A stretch of 64,000 bases of DNA from Orychophragmus violaceus (GCA_030180135.1 CM058236.1:51983728-52047727); one strand, 5' to 3'; shown: positions 33,787 through 44,789, counted from the first letter of the stretch. The notes: generated by a model from the sequence alone, not told the origin. Translations and numbers: made by a program.

Positions 33787-36124
33787 CGAATCTTTCGGGA
33801 TGAGCGTCGTCTATGCAAACTTGGGTCGTGAGGTCCTTTGGAGGTCCTATTTGACTCGGGTCATTCAACCTTTTGGTTTGCATGGTGGCGAGCTCCTCCT
33901 TTTTCTGTAATTGCTACGCAGAGGATTTCTCGATCTGCTTGTATCCATTCATGTAGCAATGACGGGAAATCTTTTGACTTCCGTAAATGGTTTTGACCCC
34001 TTTGGGAGTTGGGAACTTTACGCATTGATGGTAGGTCGATGGTACTGCTTTCATGTCGTATATCCATGGTCGACCTAGAATTTCGTTATAGGGAGCTGGC
34101 CGATCCACTATGACGAACTCTGTCATTCTTCGGACTCCTCCAGCTATCACTGGGGCGAAGACAGAGCCCATCGAGTACGTTGTTTCGCCAGCGAACCCTA
34201 CTAATGGTGTCTTTTCTTCCACGATCTCGGAGTCGTTGAAGTCCATCTTTTTGAATGCATCGTAAAAGAGGACATCTACCGAACTTCCTGTGTCAATCAT
34301 TATCCTCGAGAGTTTGACATCTCCCACTACTAGACAAACGAGGAGAGCGTCGTCGTGTGGTTTGTCGAGATTACTTGTCTCGCTCTCGTGGAAAGTGATC
34401 TCGTGGTCTGGACCTATCATTGGGGTTTTCCCCCCTCTGTCGGTCTCGACTCTTCTTTGAAGATCTTTGATTGAATTGACCGAGTCTCGGCAAAGCTTAG
34501 AGCCACTGAAGATGAAGTCGATTCGTTTAGGGGGTATAGCCCGTACACCCCCCCTGCAGAGATGAGGGAGATTGATTCGTGAGCGTAAACTCTTAACGGG
34601 AGCCGGAGGTGGGGATAATGCCGAACCTTCCGGGGTGCCGCTCAGGCTGAGCTCGCCGAGAATAAGCTCAACTCGCTTCCGCGACCCCTGAGGAAGTGTT
34701 TCGGGAGATTCCGGCTCCTTTGTCCGTTCTCGTTTATTCTGAGAAGGCCTCTTGGTGTTCGACTCTTTGGTCTGTTTACTTTCCTTTTTGTCGGATGGAG
34801 TTTCCTCCTCGACTTCGGAGTCTTGTTTGCTTTCGGACTCTCGCTTTTTAGCCTCGGCTTTAGCTCGAGTATAGCAATCTTCAGTCGAGTGTCCTCTTTT
34901 GTTGTGAAATTCACAGAATTTTTCCTTGTCGAACTCGAATTTCTTCGAGCTCTTCGGGCTCTCGACCGCATTGACGTTCCCTGATTTACGGGAATCCTTT
35001 TTCGAGTTCGAGTTCTGCGAGCCCGACGGGTTCTTTTCTTTTCGATGCTTTTCTCTGAGGGCCGTAGTTTCGTCCTCGAGGCGAGCAAAGGCCGATGCGC
35101 GATGGAGGGCGTCATCGAGCGTTTGAGGTTCGCGGACTGTTATTTCCTCGCGGAATCTGGTTGAATACCATAGTCCTCGTCTCAGTGCTTCTATAGCTAC
35201 TTCGTCTCGTGGGTTTGCGATTTTGGATTTTATTTCCTTAAATCGGTTGATGTACGAGCGAAGCGATTCATCGGGTTTTTGAGAGACGCCAAATAGAGCT
35301 GCCTCAGTAGTCTTTTGCTCGATAAAGACGGAGTATTGTTTGAGGAAGGCCGTCATGAACTGGGTGAAGTTGTCGATGGACCTTTCTTCCAGTTCGGCAA
35401 ACCATTCTAGGGCGGAGCCCGATAGGTTTTCGGCGAAGAGCCTGCAGAAAGCTGGCTCTCTCTCCTCGTCGGTAAGGTATACCCTTGCCATTGCTAGCCG
35501 GAATGCCCTGATATGGGCTTTCGGGTCCGACTTCCCAGAGAATTCCGGAAATTTAGTTTTCTTGATTTCTCGGATCCTTGCGAAGGCGATCCGGTCTGTG
35601 AACGGCGTTTGTCGCGTTTCTTCGATCACTCGATCGATGTCGGGCGCCGCGCTCGTTGCCATGTAAACTTTCGAGCTTAGACTGTTGAACTGGGCCTTAG
35701 CCTGTTTGATGTACTGTCTAAGCATATCGTGTCCATCGCCTACCGTAGGCGTGAACTGGTCTTGTGCATGGTTTGACGCTTGCTCCGGGAAAACGGGGTC
35801 GAGGAGGTCGATTGTTTGAATTGATCTCGTCTGGTCGACCTGCGGCGTTCGGAACTGTACCGTATTTGACCCATTAACGGGTCCCGAGCTCGAGGCGAAA
35901 GCAGAGCCTCCTAGTTGCCTCGGTCGGATATTGGAGTTATTCGGGAGAAATGGTGGCCCGGGTAATGGTCGATTCCCTGATCCGGTTGGATCTGTGACCA
36001 TTGAACTCGAAGTGAATGGTGTCGGTATCGCGATAGGGGTCATTATAGGGCGAAGGCCACTACTTGACGTATTAGCGAAACTTCCCGACGCTCCCGGGGG
36101 AGTTACTACCTGGGAGAAGTCCAA
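33578..36124 (-). CDS. Gypsy gag-protease frame with UAG before the RT linker
   Basis: The 736-codon frame ends at a TAG at 33916-33914. It carries a Retrotrans_gag block (FCRLFAENLSGSALEWFAEL, then TAFLKQYSVFIEQKTTEAAL), a Lys/Ser/Glu-rich middle, the zinc motif CEFHNKRGHSTEDC and a protease with MIDTGSSVDVLFYDAF and EILGRPWIYDMKAVPSTYHQ. Past the TAG the same frame continues for about 110 codons (QLQKKEELATMQTKRLNDPS...) into the RT linker before the 33658 frameshift. The N-terminal 150 codons of gag lie upstream in another frame (36677-36225) because of a single shift near 36285. Confidence 0.88.
33903..33916 (-). promoter_or_regulatory. Possible stop-codon readthrough signal (UAG CAA UUA)
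   Basis: The stop between protease and RT reads TAG CAA TTA CAG on the minus strand. This matches the UAG-CAR-YYA consensus of efficient stop readthrough in plants, and the frame stays open after it. Readthrough at this point would make gag-protease in excess over gag-pol. A chance nonsense mutation of a CAG- or similar codon cannot be excluded from one copy. Confidence 0.5.
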
Positions 36125-36224
36125 GCGTGTACACGATGGAGGACTTATGGGGGTTCGTGTTGGTCTACCCCCTTGGTTTTGGCTGGTGAGCTCTTCAAGA
36201 CGGGCGTTAAGGCGCCGCTCTTGT

Positions 36225-36677
36225 TCATCGAGCTCCCCGGCCAGAGAACGGTTTGCGATCTCTTGGGCTTGCCTCGTTATTTCTCGTTCGATCTACCAAT
36301 AGGCTTAACATCGAACGGATTTCAGCGAGATCATTTGGCCCTTGTCTCTGTGGAGCAGAAGGCAGTGGCGAATTAGGTCTGGCTATTCCAGATCCACCTC
36401 CTGGGGTGGATATCGAATCGTTTCTCATCCACACCCAGTTCCTGCTCGGATCATTAGTTCCTGACAAAACATTTGTCGGAGTCTGGCTCGTCGCGATCGT
36501 TTGAGCGACAGAGCCGGCTGGTGCCGAGGTCGTGGAGACTGAGGCAGAGCTCGTCAACGCGGCGTCGGTCTGACCCATGTTCCTTACCCCGGTGGTGTTC
36601 TGAGGAACGTTGTCGAACGTTTGAGGGAGGTCGACTGGTGGTGTGGCGCTGGGAGAGCCAGTTTGGTCGGGATTCAT
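36225..36677 (-). pseudogene. Gypsy gag, N-terminal 130 codons
   Basis: Begins MNPDQTGSPSATPPVDLPQT about 60 bases inside the primer site and is Ser/Thr/Pro-rich, ending ...EIRSMLSLLVD. The frame then shifts near 36285. In the neighbouring frame the sequence continues EREITRQAQEIANRSLAGEL and runs openly into the 736-codon frame, so one indel separates the two gag parts. Confidence 0.8.
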
Positions 36678-36732
36678 CTCGATCTATCGGATCTAGGATC
36701 TGATTCTTAAGACAGGAAAAACTATAGATAGT

Positions 36733-36750
36733 CCCCACAGTCGGCGCCAA
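36733..36750 (-). other. Primer binding site of the gypsy element
   Basis: The minus strand reads TTGGCGCCGACTGTGGGG directly beside the 5' LTR. The first eight bases TGGCGCCG match the 3' end of plant Asp tRNA. The remainder diverges from that tRNA, as is common in Tat elements. Confidence 0.75.
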
Positions 36751-36751
36751 A

Positions 36752-37288
36752 TGTGAGATCCGGGATTCACACTAAGAATTTGTATTCGTGGATTTGGACT
36801 TTAGGATATAGAAATGGTATAGTTTCCTATGAATCAAAGACTTTATTGAGATTGATCGTCGAGATAGAACAAACACAATCGAAAAGAGAGTACAAAGTAT
36901 GATGACCGAGCTATCTAGTCGAAGGGTTCTAAGCTAGGGTTGGAATATCTTGAAATGATCGCCACTTCCTCTTTTAAATAGTCTCGACTCTGATCTCTCT
37001 GTTCCGATATTTCGGCCTCTCCTTCGTAACGATCCCCATGATTCTCGCGGATCAGTTGAACTGGCAAAGACCGAGTCGCTCTATCTCCACGTCGTCTCCT
37101 GCTGAGCTCGAGCTCGATCGCCTCTTACTTCGGCATCGCTTGGGCCTTGTCAAAGCGTCATTCGTTAGGGCCCAACAATTGAATCGGCTCGTCTCTTCGT
37201 CTTTGATCCTGGAACGGTCTCATAGGTATGGGTCTTTGTTTTATTTGTTAATGGGCCGGATTTCCTAGAGGGAAATCCAGTACCAACA
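36752..37288 (-). repeat. 5' LTR of the gypsy element
   Basis: 537 bp, TGTGAG...CCAACA, followed by the GTATT target copy at 37289-37293. Confidence 0.95.
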
Positions 37289-37293
37289 GTATT

Positions 37294-39171
37294 TAAGAAG
37301 GAGAGTGGAAGGGGCTGAGAATTTGAATTTAGCGTGGGGCTGGAGAGGGAACATTTAAGGTATTGTTTGTGGTGGGTCTCTGGAGGAGTAATAAATGGTT
37401 CCTCTACTTGGGAAGTAAGAGAAACATGTTGAGAAGAAGTGAAAGGCACCAAAGGAAGAGGCAGAGGATCGTGTTTGGGATTTGGATCAAATTTGGCTTG
37501 GAAATAAGAAGGTAGAGTACGGGTTTTTGAGGTTGCGACAGTCACATGCAGTACAATCAACTCTTTAGCGAGAGCAGCCAGATCCGGATTGACCACAGAG
37601 ACCTTAGTAGACGGCTAAGAATTTAACACTGGTGGGTCTATTACAGAAATAAAGCTCGAATTAGGAGCAAAATCAGCAACTGCAGGGGCTTTCTTTACAA
37701 AGTCTGCTTTCGTGGAGTAGTTGTCTTTCCTTTATCTTTAGCAGGCCCGGCCATTTCTTTAGTTTTCTGAGTGTGGACAGGAGGGGGCAGTAGCAAACAA
37801 TTCCTTATTACATGACCGAGTTCTTTTCAGTGAGAACATGTAAGAGGAACCCAAGGATATGTTACCTCAACCTCCACAATCTGTCCATTTTGCCTTTGAA
37901 ACTCAACAACAGTAAGAAGATCCTTTGCTAAATTCACCTCGGCTTTTATATGAGCCAAAGTGAGACTAACCAAATTTAGTGTGAATTCGTCAGTCTCCTT
38001 AGGGTCACCTACCAATCATCCTATCAAGCTGAGTCCCTTTCAATGACTAAGATCCAAGGGAATGCCCGTGAAATGCCCCCATAGTTGGAGAGAGTCAAGT
38101 GCAGAAGACGAGTGCAGAGGATTAGAAGACCATTGAGATACATGAAACATCGATTCTCCCACGTACCATACGCCTTTCTCAAGGATCTTTTATCTGATCT
38201 AGGCATTATTGATTCGAATAGCATTGGTCTAATGAGCGGATTGTTGTGGATTTCAATACGCCTTCCTTTGCCCCACATGTGACTTAAAACACCGTGGATT
38301 TGAGAGAAAGGAGGAGGACGGTCATTGAAATAACACACAATAAAATCTTTGTGCAACTCGGCACCTTCTTCAAAAACCTCATCTGGAATTAGAATGCGAA
38401 GTATGCCTGATTCAGAAATAGAAACCGAAGCAAGCCTTTCCAATGTTCTATTATTTGCAGCACATAGATTTTCAACAATAGTTCTAGGCCTATGCTTACT
38501 ATCCATAAACTGACCCTTACTTGTGTCGCTTATCATTACAGGGATATAAAGAGCAGTAGATGGAGCTTCCACATGGGCAGCATATGGAGCTGATCCAGTA
38601 GCAGAGGAGTCATTAGCAGCAAAGGGGCCAGTTGCAACAAGGAGAATTTGTTCCAGCATGAGCAGTATCAAAACGGTTTAAGGATTTCAGAAATTTGAGG
38701 TTTGCATCCTTTCATGTAAGATTGACATGCGCATTTCCGGAGTTTAAAGCTTTGTTTGCAAGGATAGGAGAAGGTTTAGTTGATTCAAAGGTTTGGAATT
38801 TTCCATGAATAGTGTTTCTCGATTTAGGAATTTGTACAGTATTTTTCGAGCTGGGAAGAGCAGTATTTTCAGCTTCTGGCAAGATAACATTAGTAGTAGA
38901 GTTAGTTCCTGACGGAGACTTGCTTTGAGTAGGAGCTCCGTCTGGGGAAACAGTTGGAGCAACAATATACAGAGGACGGTTGGGGATGGCCAGAGTTGGG
39001 GAAAGAGGGAGAAACAAGGTAAGGGATAGGGAAGGGTCTGGTGGAAGGGGAGGAGGGATGAGGGGAAAGGCACCAGGAGTGACATGTGGTGGGTTCAAGG
39101 CGGAAGCGGAAGCAGGCGAAGACCAAGCTTTCTTCATTGGAGAGCTTCCAAGCTTTCGAGAGGAAAACCAT
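37294..39171 (-). pseudogene. LINE ORF1: DUF4283 and zinc-knuckle RNA-binding protein
   Basis: ORF1 of plant L1 elements binds the element RNA. N-terminal part (39137-38712): WSSPASASALNPPHVTPGAF, then Pro-rich sequence. Middle (38671-38024): DUF4283 with GAELHKDFIVCYFNDRPPPF, HGVLSHMWGKGRRIEIHNNP and ENRCFMYLNG. C-terminal part of DUF4283 and start of a CCHC knuckle at 38015-37827 (VEVEVTYPWVPLTCSH, with a TGA where the next Cys/Lys should lie). Tail 37596-37294 is Pro/Ser-rich and ends SFLN at the gypsy target. At least three frame breaks. Confidence 0.86.
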
Positions 39172-39250
39172 TTATTTTTCTTTTTGAACTTGATTCCCTA
39201 ACTTCTTCTTGCCCCTTCTCCTTCCTCTTTCCATCTAGGGCCACTTCCTC
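37294..39250 (-). mobile_element. L1-type LINE, 5' segment
   Basis: Holds nearly all of ORF1. The 5' end is approximate: ORF1 begins near 39137-39171 and pyrimidine-rich sequence continues to about 39250. Confidence 0.85.
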
Positions 39251-39504
39251 CAATAAAATTACAACTCTTTAGTAAATTCCTCAAAGTTCATAAAATCTCT
39301 TCAATTCCAATTATTATCATACGAATCTGAGTAAGTTCCAATCAATTTGCATAACCCTTCCAGTTCCCGCTGTTCATGTAAGTTTTCATATCGTCATATA
39401 AATACTCAGCTACTTACAACAAACACTTCCACTCCACAAAAACCCACTCTCTATTCTAAGTTAAATTACAGTCAAAATCCTAAAATTAACCTAAAGTGTT
39501 GTCG

Positions 39505-39786
39505 TCATCTCCGTCGCCGCATCTTCGTTGCAGACAATACAGATTTAAGCGCTGAGTAGAGGATTGTCGAGAGTAATTGGGGAGAACTGTGGTAGTGGTG
39601 GTGACGGGAGGAGGAAGATGGAGGGGCATAGAGGAAGAGAGAGAAGAGAAGGATGAGAATGGAAGACATGGCGATGATTAAGAGACAAAAGCAACGGATT
39701 GAGAATTTTCTCCGACGAGATTTAGTGGAGGAGGAAAGAGGATGAAGTAATAGTTTCGAGTAAGCCATTGTGAAAGATGTATACAT
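39505..39786 (-). CDS. Hypothetical single-pass membrane protein fragment
   Basis: A 93-codon frame (or from the second ATG, MAYSKLLLHPLSSS...) with a basic segment (KSRRRKFSIR) followed by a strongly hydrophobic stretch CFCLLIIAMSSILILLFSLF. This is the layout of a type II signal anchor, as in Golgi glycosyltransferases. The rest of any gene would lie further left but only LINE 5' sequence follows, so the LINE may have truncated a host gene, or this may be a gene fragment. Not recognised; coding status uncertain. A TATA-like CATATAAATAC on the plus strand at 39395 points the other way. Confidence 0.35.
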   Translation of the reverse strand: MYTSFTMAYSKLLLHPLSSSTKSRRRKFSIRCFCLLIIAMSSILILLFSLFLYAPPSSSSRHHHYHSSPQLLSTILYSALKSVLSATKMRRRR

Positions 39787-40538
39787 GTGTGTGTGTGTGA
39801 TAACACTAAAATTAGAAGAAAAAAGGAACGGAAACTAAAATTAAATTGGGGAGAGGAGAGATGGATTATAGTCACCGGCCATTAGAGTCATAGGCGGCAC
39901 ATAGTGGAACACTATTGCGATCATGCCACGAGAGACTAGGGGAAGATATAGAGAGAGATTGGAATTTAGTTGGTGACTTTTCTCTGTTTAATCTATATTA
40001 TTAAAACAGGTGACTGTTTTTTAAATTACCCTTGTCTTTACATGGAATATTACTTTTTATGCCACTGCTTTTATTTGCTTTTTTTTTAGTTCATTGAGGA
40101 TATTTTGGAATTATATAATCTAGACATATATAAGGTAAATTTCGTTGGGTCCACTATAATATTATTGTTTAATACGCTGGTTTGAAACAAAATCTTAATC
40201 GTTCTTTTACATTAAATCTAATCTATACATTTATTGTTTTAATGACATTTCCCATATCTGCTAGCTCCATTTTTTTCCGTGGAGGACAGCTATTGTTACT
40301 CAATGAAGAAGAAACCATTAACAATTAACATTCTCATCGGGTATAATATGTCAATGTATCCAAATTATGAAAAAAATTCTGAAGGAGCTTCTTAGGCTCA
40401 ATTTAAAGGCATGAAGATAGACTTAAATAAAGAAACCCATCAAATCCGTATATAATATACAGGGTTCTGACATTGATAATATACACATACACCCATAAAA
40501 CAAGAACAAAATAAAATCTTAATTGTTACCGGTTTTGC

Positions 40539-40559
40539 AAAAAAAAAAAAAAAAAAAAA
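40539..40559. repeat. Poly(A) run
   Basis: About 21 A in a row. No retroposon is recognised directly upstream. Confidence 0.85.
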
Positions 40560-40643
40560 CATTAAGATACATGTGAAACTAAGCAAGTATTAGTATATGC
40601 TTCCACTTTTATTTCGTATATGTGAAACTAAAGCAAAACCGAA

Positions 40644-40939
40644 GGCTGTAACTGGTTTTTGCTTTTATGAATCCATGGAATTAAAGGAATTAAAATGAAT
40701 GAAATTAAAATGAATGGGATAATGGTTTTATTCCTTTCCATTTATCTCTTTCATTCATGAACGTTTTTTATCCTGAATGGTTTTTAACGTAATTCACAAA
40801 TTTTTCTTTTATCCCACAAGTATATTGTGGAATCAAAAACTTTTCTTTTTCAGTATAACTGGTAATTTATTTATGGAATCTCCATGAATAACTTATCCCA
40901 CATAATTTTATCCCACAAAATGTATATCCAGTTGCAGCC
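40644..40939. mobile_element. Harbinger/Tourist-like MITE
   Basis: 296 bp with imperfect inverted ends GGCTGTAACTGG and (inverse of the right end) GGCTGCAACTGG, flanked by GAA on both sides. The G-rich start and 3-bp duplication fit PIF/Harbinger MITEs, though the usual target is TWA. The interior is AT-rich. Confidence 0.55.
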
Positions 40940-42198
40940 GAAGTCTATTCAAACGGAACAGAACCAACTATTTGGGTTTCTCTTTGCTAATATCAAGTAA
41001 ATACGAAATTATACTATCATATTTTCTAAAAAACTATATTTTAGGAAACATAATATATAATTCTTACACAGTTGGAAATCTATTCCGGAAGATACTATAG
41101 TTCCAGATTTGAGATTAGTAAATAATAACTACATTTTTTGAATCATATATTTTAAAAATACTCAAAATCGGGAAATCATAATATGCCTTAATAATCAAGT
41201 ATATGTTAACGTTCTAATCCATAAGATCTTATTAAAATGATTTTTTTTTTTGTAATCAAACTAATATGACATATCTATTTCGAACATAAAATGAGATTTT
41301 TTAATAACAATTTAACTAATATTGAGTTAAATATTGAGTTATTGTCGAAATCATTTGCTCATAAAGTTATAACAACTTAAACATTTTAGTTGAGATTTCC
41401 AGAATCTTTCCAATATACTAATCAATACAAAATCAAAACTGATTTTCATCTCAATCTTTATTAGTTGCTGACCATTAAGATTAGGGTGATATTACCTTCT
41501 ACAATCGGGAGCGTCGACGACATCTCCTCATAATGTATATATACTCGACTTTGAAACTTCGAAAACAATAAAAAAGCAAAAAAAATAGAAACAACTCTTT
41601 TTCTTCAAAATCATGTCTACAAATTTCAAACTCACTACTCTCAATGATGTAAAACCATTCAAAACATGTTGGAGGAATCAAATAAAATTCTTCGCACATA
41701 GAAGTAATATATTGCATAACCCGGTAAAACATAAGATATTATATTAGCTGATGAGCATGTAAGTGTTATCGTGAACTATATGACTACATCCATATTCCGT
41801 GTAAGGATTACACAATGGTTTCTGAAATTTTGTTACCGACGCTTAAATAATGATTATAATCTTGATAATACGTAAATTTGGATTCAATTAGATTCTTGCA
41901 AACATTTCCAGGCCTAAATCAGGACATGGGATATATCTTAAAGGTTTACGTAAACAAATAAGAAAGTAAGGAATAGTTGCAGCAAAAGGTAACCAATAAA
42001 TTTACCAAAATAAAAAACATATTTGTGATTCTAAAACATTTATAATGAAGTATCATCACTCATCAGAGATAAAAAGAAAAAAGAAAAAAAGAACTTGAAA
42101 ATAGACATCACATAGTATCTTATATCCTTTTCTCCTCATGTTATGGTTGTTTAGTAGTGGTCCACTCTGGTGAATACTTCCTGCGAATTACAAAAAAT
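40940..42198. other. AT-rich Helitron interior, nothing recognised
   Basis: No gene or element end supported. A 77-codon minus frame at 41499-41732 shows no family resemblance. Confidence 0.45.
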
Positions 42199-42668
42199 AT
42201 TCACTACAAAAATTATGTGTATTGATAGCACGGTTTTCTAAACTGCTATTGAAAATAAATTTCAGAATTTTTCTACTTTTAATAGCATTGATATAATGCT
42301 AAGATAATTTTTTAGTAAGTGGGAACAAAAAAACTTTAACCCGCCAATATTTAGGTAAAAAATGTCAGACCGCCAAATTTTTCTTTTATTCGAGCCACAC
42401 ATAGACAAAATTTTCCGAAACCGCCAAACCCTTAAAAAAATTTTATTTCACCAAAAACATTATCCTCCCTCATCTCCTCCAATTTCAAACCTTTCTTTTC
42501 TTTGCGTCTCTCTCTCTTTCCCTAGCTCTTCAATCGCAGGCACTTTCTCCTCCATTTCTGCATCTGGTGTTGGCTCCTTCGCCTTTCTCTGCCTCTCCCC
42601 ACGTCTTCTGCTCCACTTCCCGTTTCCGCCGACCCACCTCACCCAAACCCTAACTCACTTCCTCTCGA

Positions 42669-43459
42669 TGTCCACGCCGACGTTAATTGCAGATCTGTAT
42701 CGACAAGGTTCCTTTGCAGGTATCATTGTATGCTCTCTGTTTCTTTCAATTATCGTGTTGTAGTTTCCTTGTTTGCATTCAGTATGCTCTCTAAGTATGA
42801 AAATTTGTATCTTATTTTCTACAGGGATTACTTGTCTCCAATCAATTTCTTAGCTGTTGTTCTTCCAGGAATTCACATCTTGTTGGAACACCTGTGTACT
42901 ATTATGTCAGTATTCCTTTTCTCCCGACTCTATTTATGCTGCTGTATACATAATCGGTGTTGCTTTCTGCTTAGTTGAGTCCAGAGAAATCAAGGATTCC
43001 TCATCAGAGAAATCTCAGGTTATCTCCGTTATACTTTCCGGTTTCCTTTTTTCCATAAATCTGTTTCGTTCTTTGGTTTTATTTACCGCTTAGGGTTCAC
43101 GTACTGTTTGTGTTGTATTAGATGTGTGTTTTTCTGTTTATGTGGTTGAGTAGATTTTGCTGAATCGAGTTCATGCTATACATATTCTCTTTATTTTAAT
43201 TTGTCTAGGTTTTCAATTTCTGTAAACTATATGCGATTTCACCTTCTCGAAGAAGATGTTATGGTGGAGTTACATGTCACCAATTTTGAACATAAAGATG
43301 TTATGCGAGTTCATAGTCTTGTGCTTTTCTCCTGAACTAAAATCTTCATCACTTGAATTCTTACTATACAGATATTTGCTGTATGGGCTAACATCCCAAG
43401 CAAATATGGAGGTCTAAGCTACTCAACCAATGATGTCGGTACAGTTCTTGCAATCTCAG
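42669..43459 (+). pseudogene. Captured exons, probably a ZIF-like MFS transporter
   Basis: The clearest exon is 43372-43459, bounded by TATACAG and GTATGC, reading FAVWANIPSKYGGLSYSTNDVGTVLAISG. This closely matches the loop and helix in zinc-induced-facilitator-like MFS transporters (LWA...KYGGLSYST.DVG.VLAISG). An upstream exon-like part ends VESREIKDSSSEKSQ before GTTATC at 43018 and could be the preceding transporter exon. A separate ATG frame at 42669 (MSTPTLIADLYRQGSFAG, then GTATCA) looks like a first exon of unknown source. No full gene can be assembled. Confidence 0.65.
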
Positions 43460-43974
43460 GTATGCAGAACATTCTTGCTCTCCATGTCTCGTGTTTTAGT
43501 GATAAGAACTTGTTGAACTGTGCAGTTTATCAGGTCTCAGTCTAAGCTTACTGTTGAATTGTGCATCAATACTCATCAATGTGCTAAGTGTAAGTCCAAA
43601 AGCAAAAATTAATCCTTTTCTTTCATTCTCTCGGCTGCTTACGATCCTTTTGACACATTTATATTGTGTATGTAGGTATTAAATACACAGGAATATCTAC
43701 ATACACAACGTCTTTTTGATACCGAACACAATTTCGAGTTGTTGACGAGAATACATAGCAAGGAAAATAGAACAGGGATGTTGAGAGAGTAAGGCAGATG
43801 ATGGTAGATCGAGGATTAGAGACATAATTCTACTCCAAAAGGTACATACGAGTTTATCTTTCATAAATTAGTCCATATGATGTCGTAGTAATCTTGACTC
43901 TTTACACACACACGTGACTTGTTTGTTCATAGAGAAAAGAATCATGTGACATGTGTGAACGCGTCTGATTGACA

Positions 43975-44302
43975 TGCAAGAGGTACTTCCACAATAAGTT
44001 GAAACCATCCAAGCTTACATGGACTGCCATGTATAGAAACCAGCACAAAAAGGTCGAAGCTTTTATGCTTGGTCATTTTCTATTGGATTCTTGTGTTGTT
44101 ATGTGACAGTGATCCTAATTTGTGTTATATTTTTTATCTTCGGATCTCTTCTAGGACGATGCACAAGAGGCTGTGAAGAGGAGACGTGCAACCAAGAAGC
44201 CTTACTCAAGGTCAATCGTTGGCGCTACTCTGGAGGTCATTCAGAAGAAGCGAGCAGAGAAGCCTGAAGTTCGTGATGCAGCCAGAGAAGCTGCCCTACG
44301 GT
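43975..44302 (+). pseudogene. Captured ribosomal protein eL24 fragment
   Basis: Exon 1 (43975-44052) reads CKRYFHNKLKPSKLTWTAMY then RNQHKK and ends at a donor-like GTCGAA. Intron 44053-44154 ends TTCTAG. Exon 2 (44155-44302) reads DDAQEAVKRRRATKKPYSRS, then IVGATLEVIQKKRAEKPEVR and DAAREAALR. These match the middle of plant eL24 (RPL24) in order. The N-terminal and C-terminal parts are absent, and the sequence diverges abruptly at both ends, as expected for transposon capture. The intron position is kept, so DNA and not mRNA was captured. Confidence 0.9.
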
Positions 44303-44507
44303 TAGACTTGGCGAGACTTATGATGATAGTATAGGACTTAGGAATGATGTTTTGTTTAGTACATGCAAGATGTTTAAGACTTAAATGTTAAATTAGTTAT
44401 GTTTTGGTAATGATGTTTGTATAAGACATGTTTGAAATATTAATGAAAAATCATATTTTGAATTATATTTCAAATATTTCTTTTTATTTAAATCAAATTG
44501 ATTATAA

Positions 44508-44509
44508 AC

Positions 44510-44560
<51 letters not shown>
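44508..44560. repeat. (TA)n microsatellite
   Basis: Interrupted TA repeat within the CACTA element. Confidence 0.9.
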
Positions 44561-44564
<4 letters not shown>

Positions 44565-44789
44565 TAATACGGCTCGGCTCGGCTACAAAGAGCTATTATA
44601 GGTAGATCCAACTATAGCAAGGCAAACTATCGCTATCGTTGATGCAAGATATTATAGGACGGCAAAAGCGCTATAACACATGGCCAACCTATTATAGCTG
44701 GGGAAGACATAGTAATTTCAAAAACGCTATCAATCACATATGATAGCATTTATCGTGAGCTAAGAATATCCATTTTTCTTGTAGTGATT

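Larger units (their letters stand above)
24344..37288 (-). mobile_element. Tat-like Ty3/gypsy retrotransposon with antisense gene
   Basis: The element is 12,945 bp, with LTRs starting TGTGAGATCCGGG and ending AGTACCAACA, flanked by GTATT at 24339-24343 and 37289-37293. It reads on the minus strand: 5' LTR, primer site, gag-protease, RT-RNase H, an inserted 1.4-kb element, integrase, a minisatellite, an oppositely oriented spliced gene, a polypurine tract (complement of 24880-24897) and the 3' LTR. Large size, the TGGCGCC primer site, the CEFHNKRGH gag knuckle and the extra antisense gene all point to the Tat lineage. LTRs differ by about 2% by eye. Confidence 0.94.
42202..44786 (+). mobile_element. 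CACTA element carrying host gene fragments
   Basis: 2585 bp, starting CACTACAAAAATTATGTG and ending in the inverse CATTTTTCTTGTAGTG. Flanked by the 3-bp duplication ATT (42199-42201 and 44787-44789), the hallmark size for CACTA. Subterminal GCTAT/ATAGC-like motifs are repeated near both ends (42230-42300, 44610-44750). There is no transposase. The interior holds spliced-gene exons, so this is a nonautonomous gene-capturing CACTA. Confidence 0.88.

Noticed and set aside
36225..36300. Gag frame change considered as a programmed ribosomal frameshift
   Set aside because: No slippery heptamer with a following stem was seen, and the position within gag is not where gypsy elements shift. A plain indel is likelier.
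42362..42763. 133-codon plus frame at the CACTA 5' side taken as one protein
   Set aside because: The first 100 residues are a low-complexity Ser/Pro/Phe translation of a pyrimidine-rich leader. Only the part from the ATG at 42669 looks like an exon.
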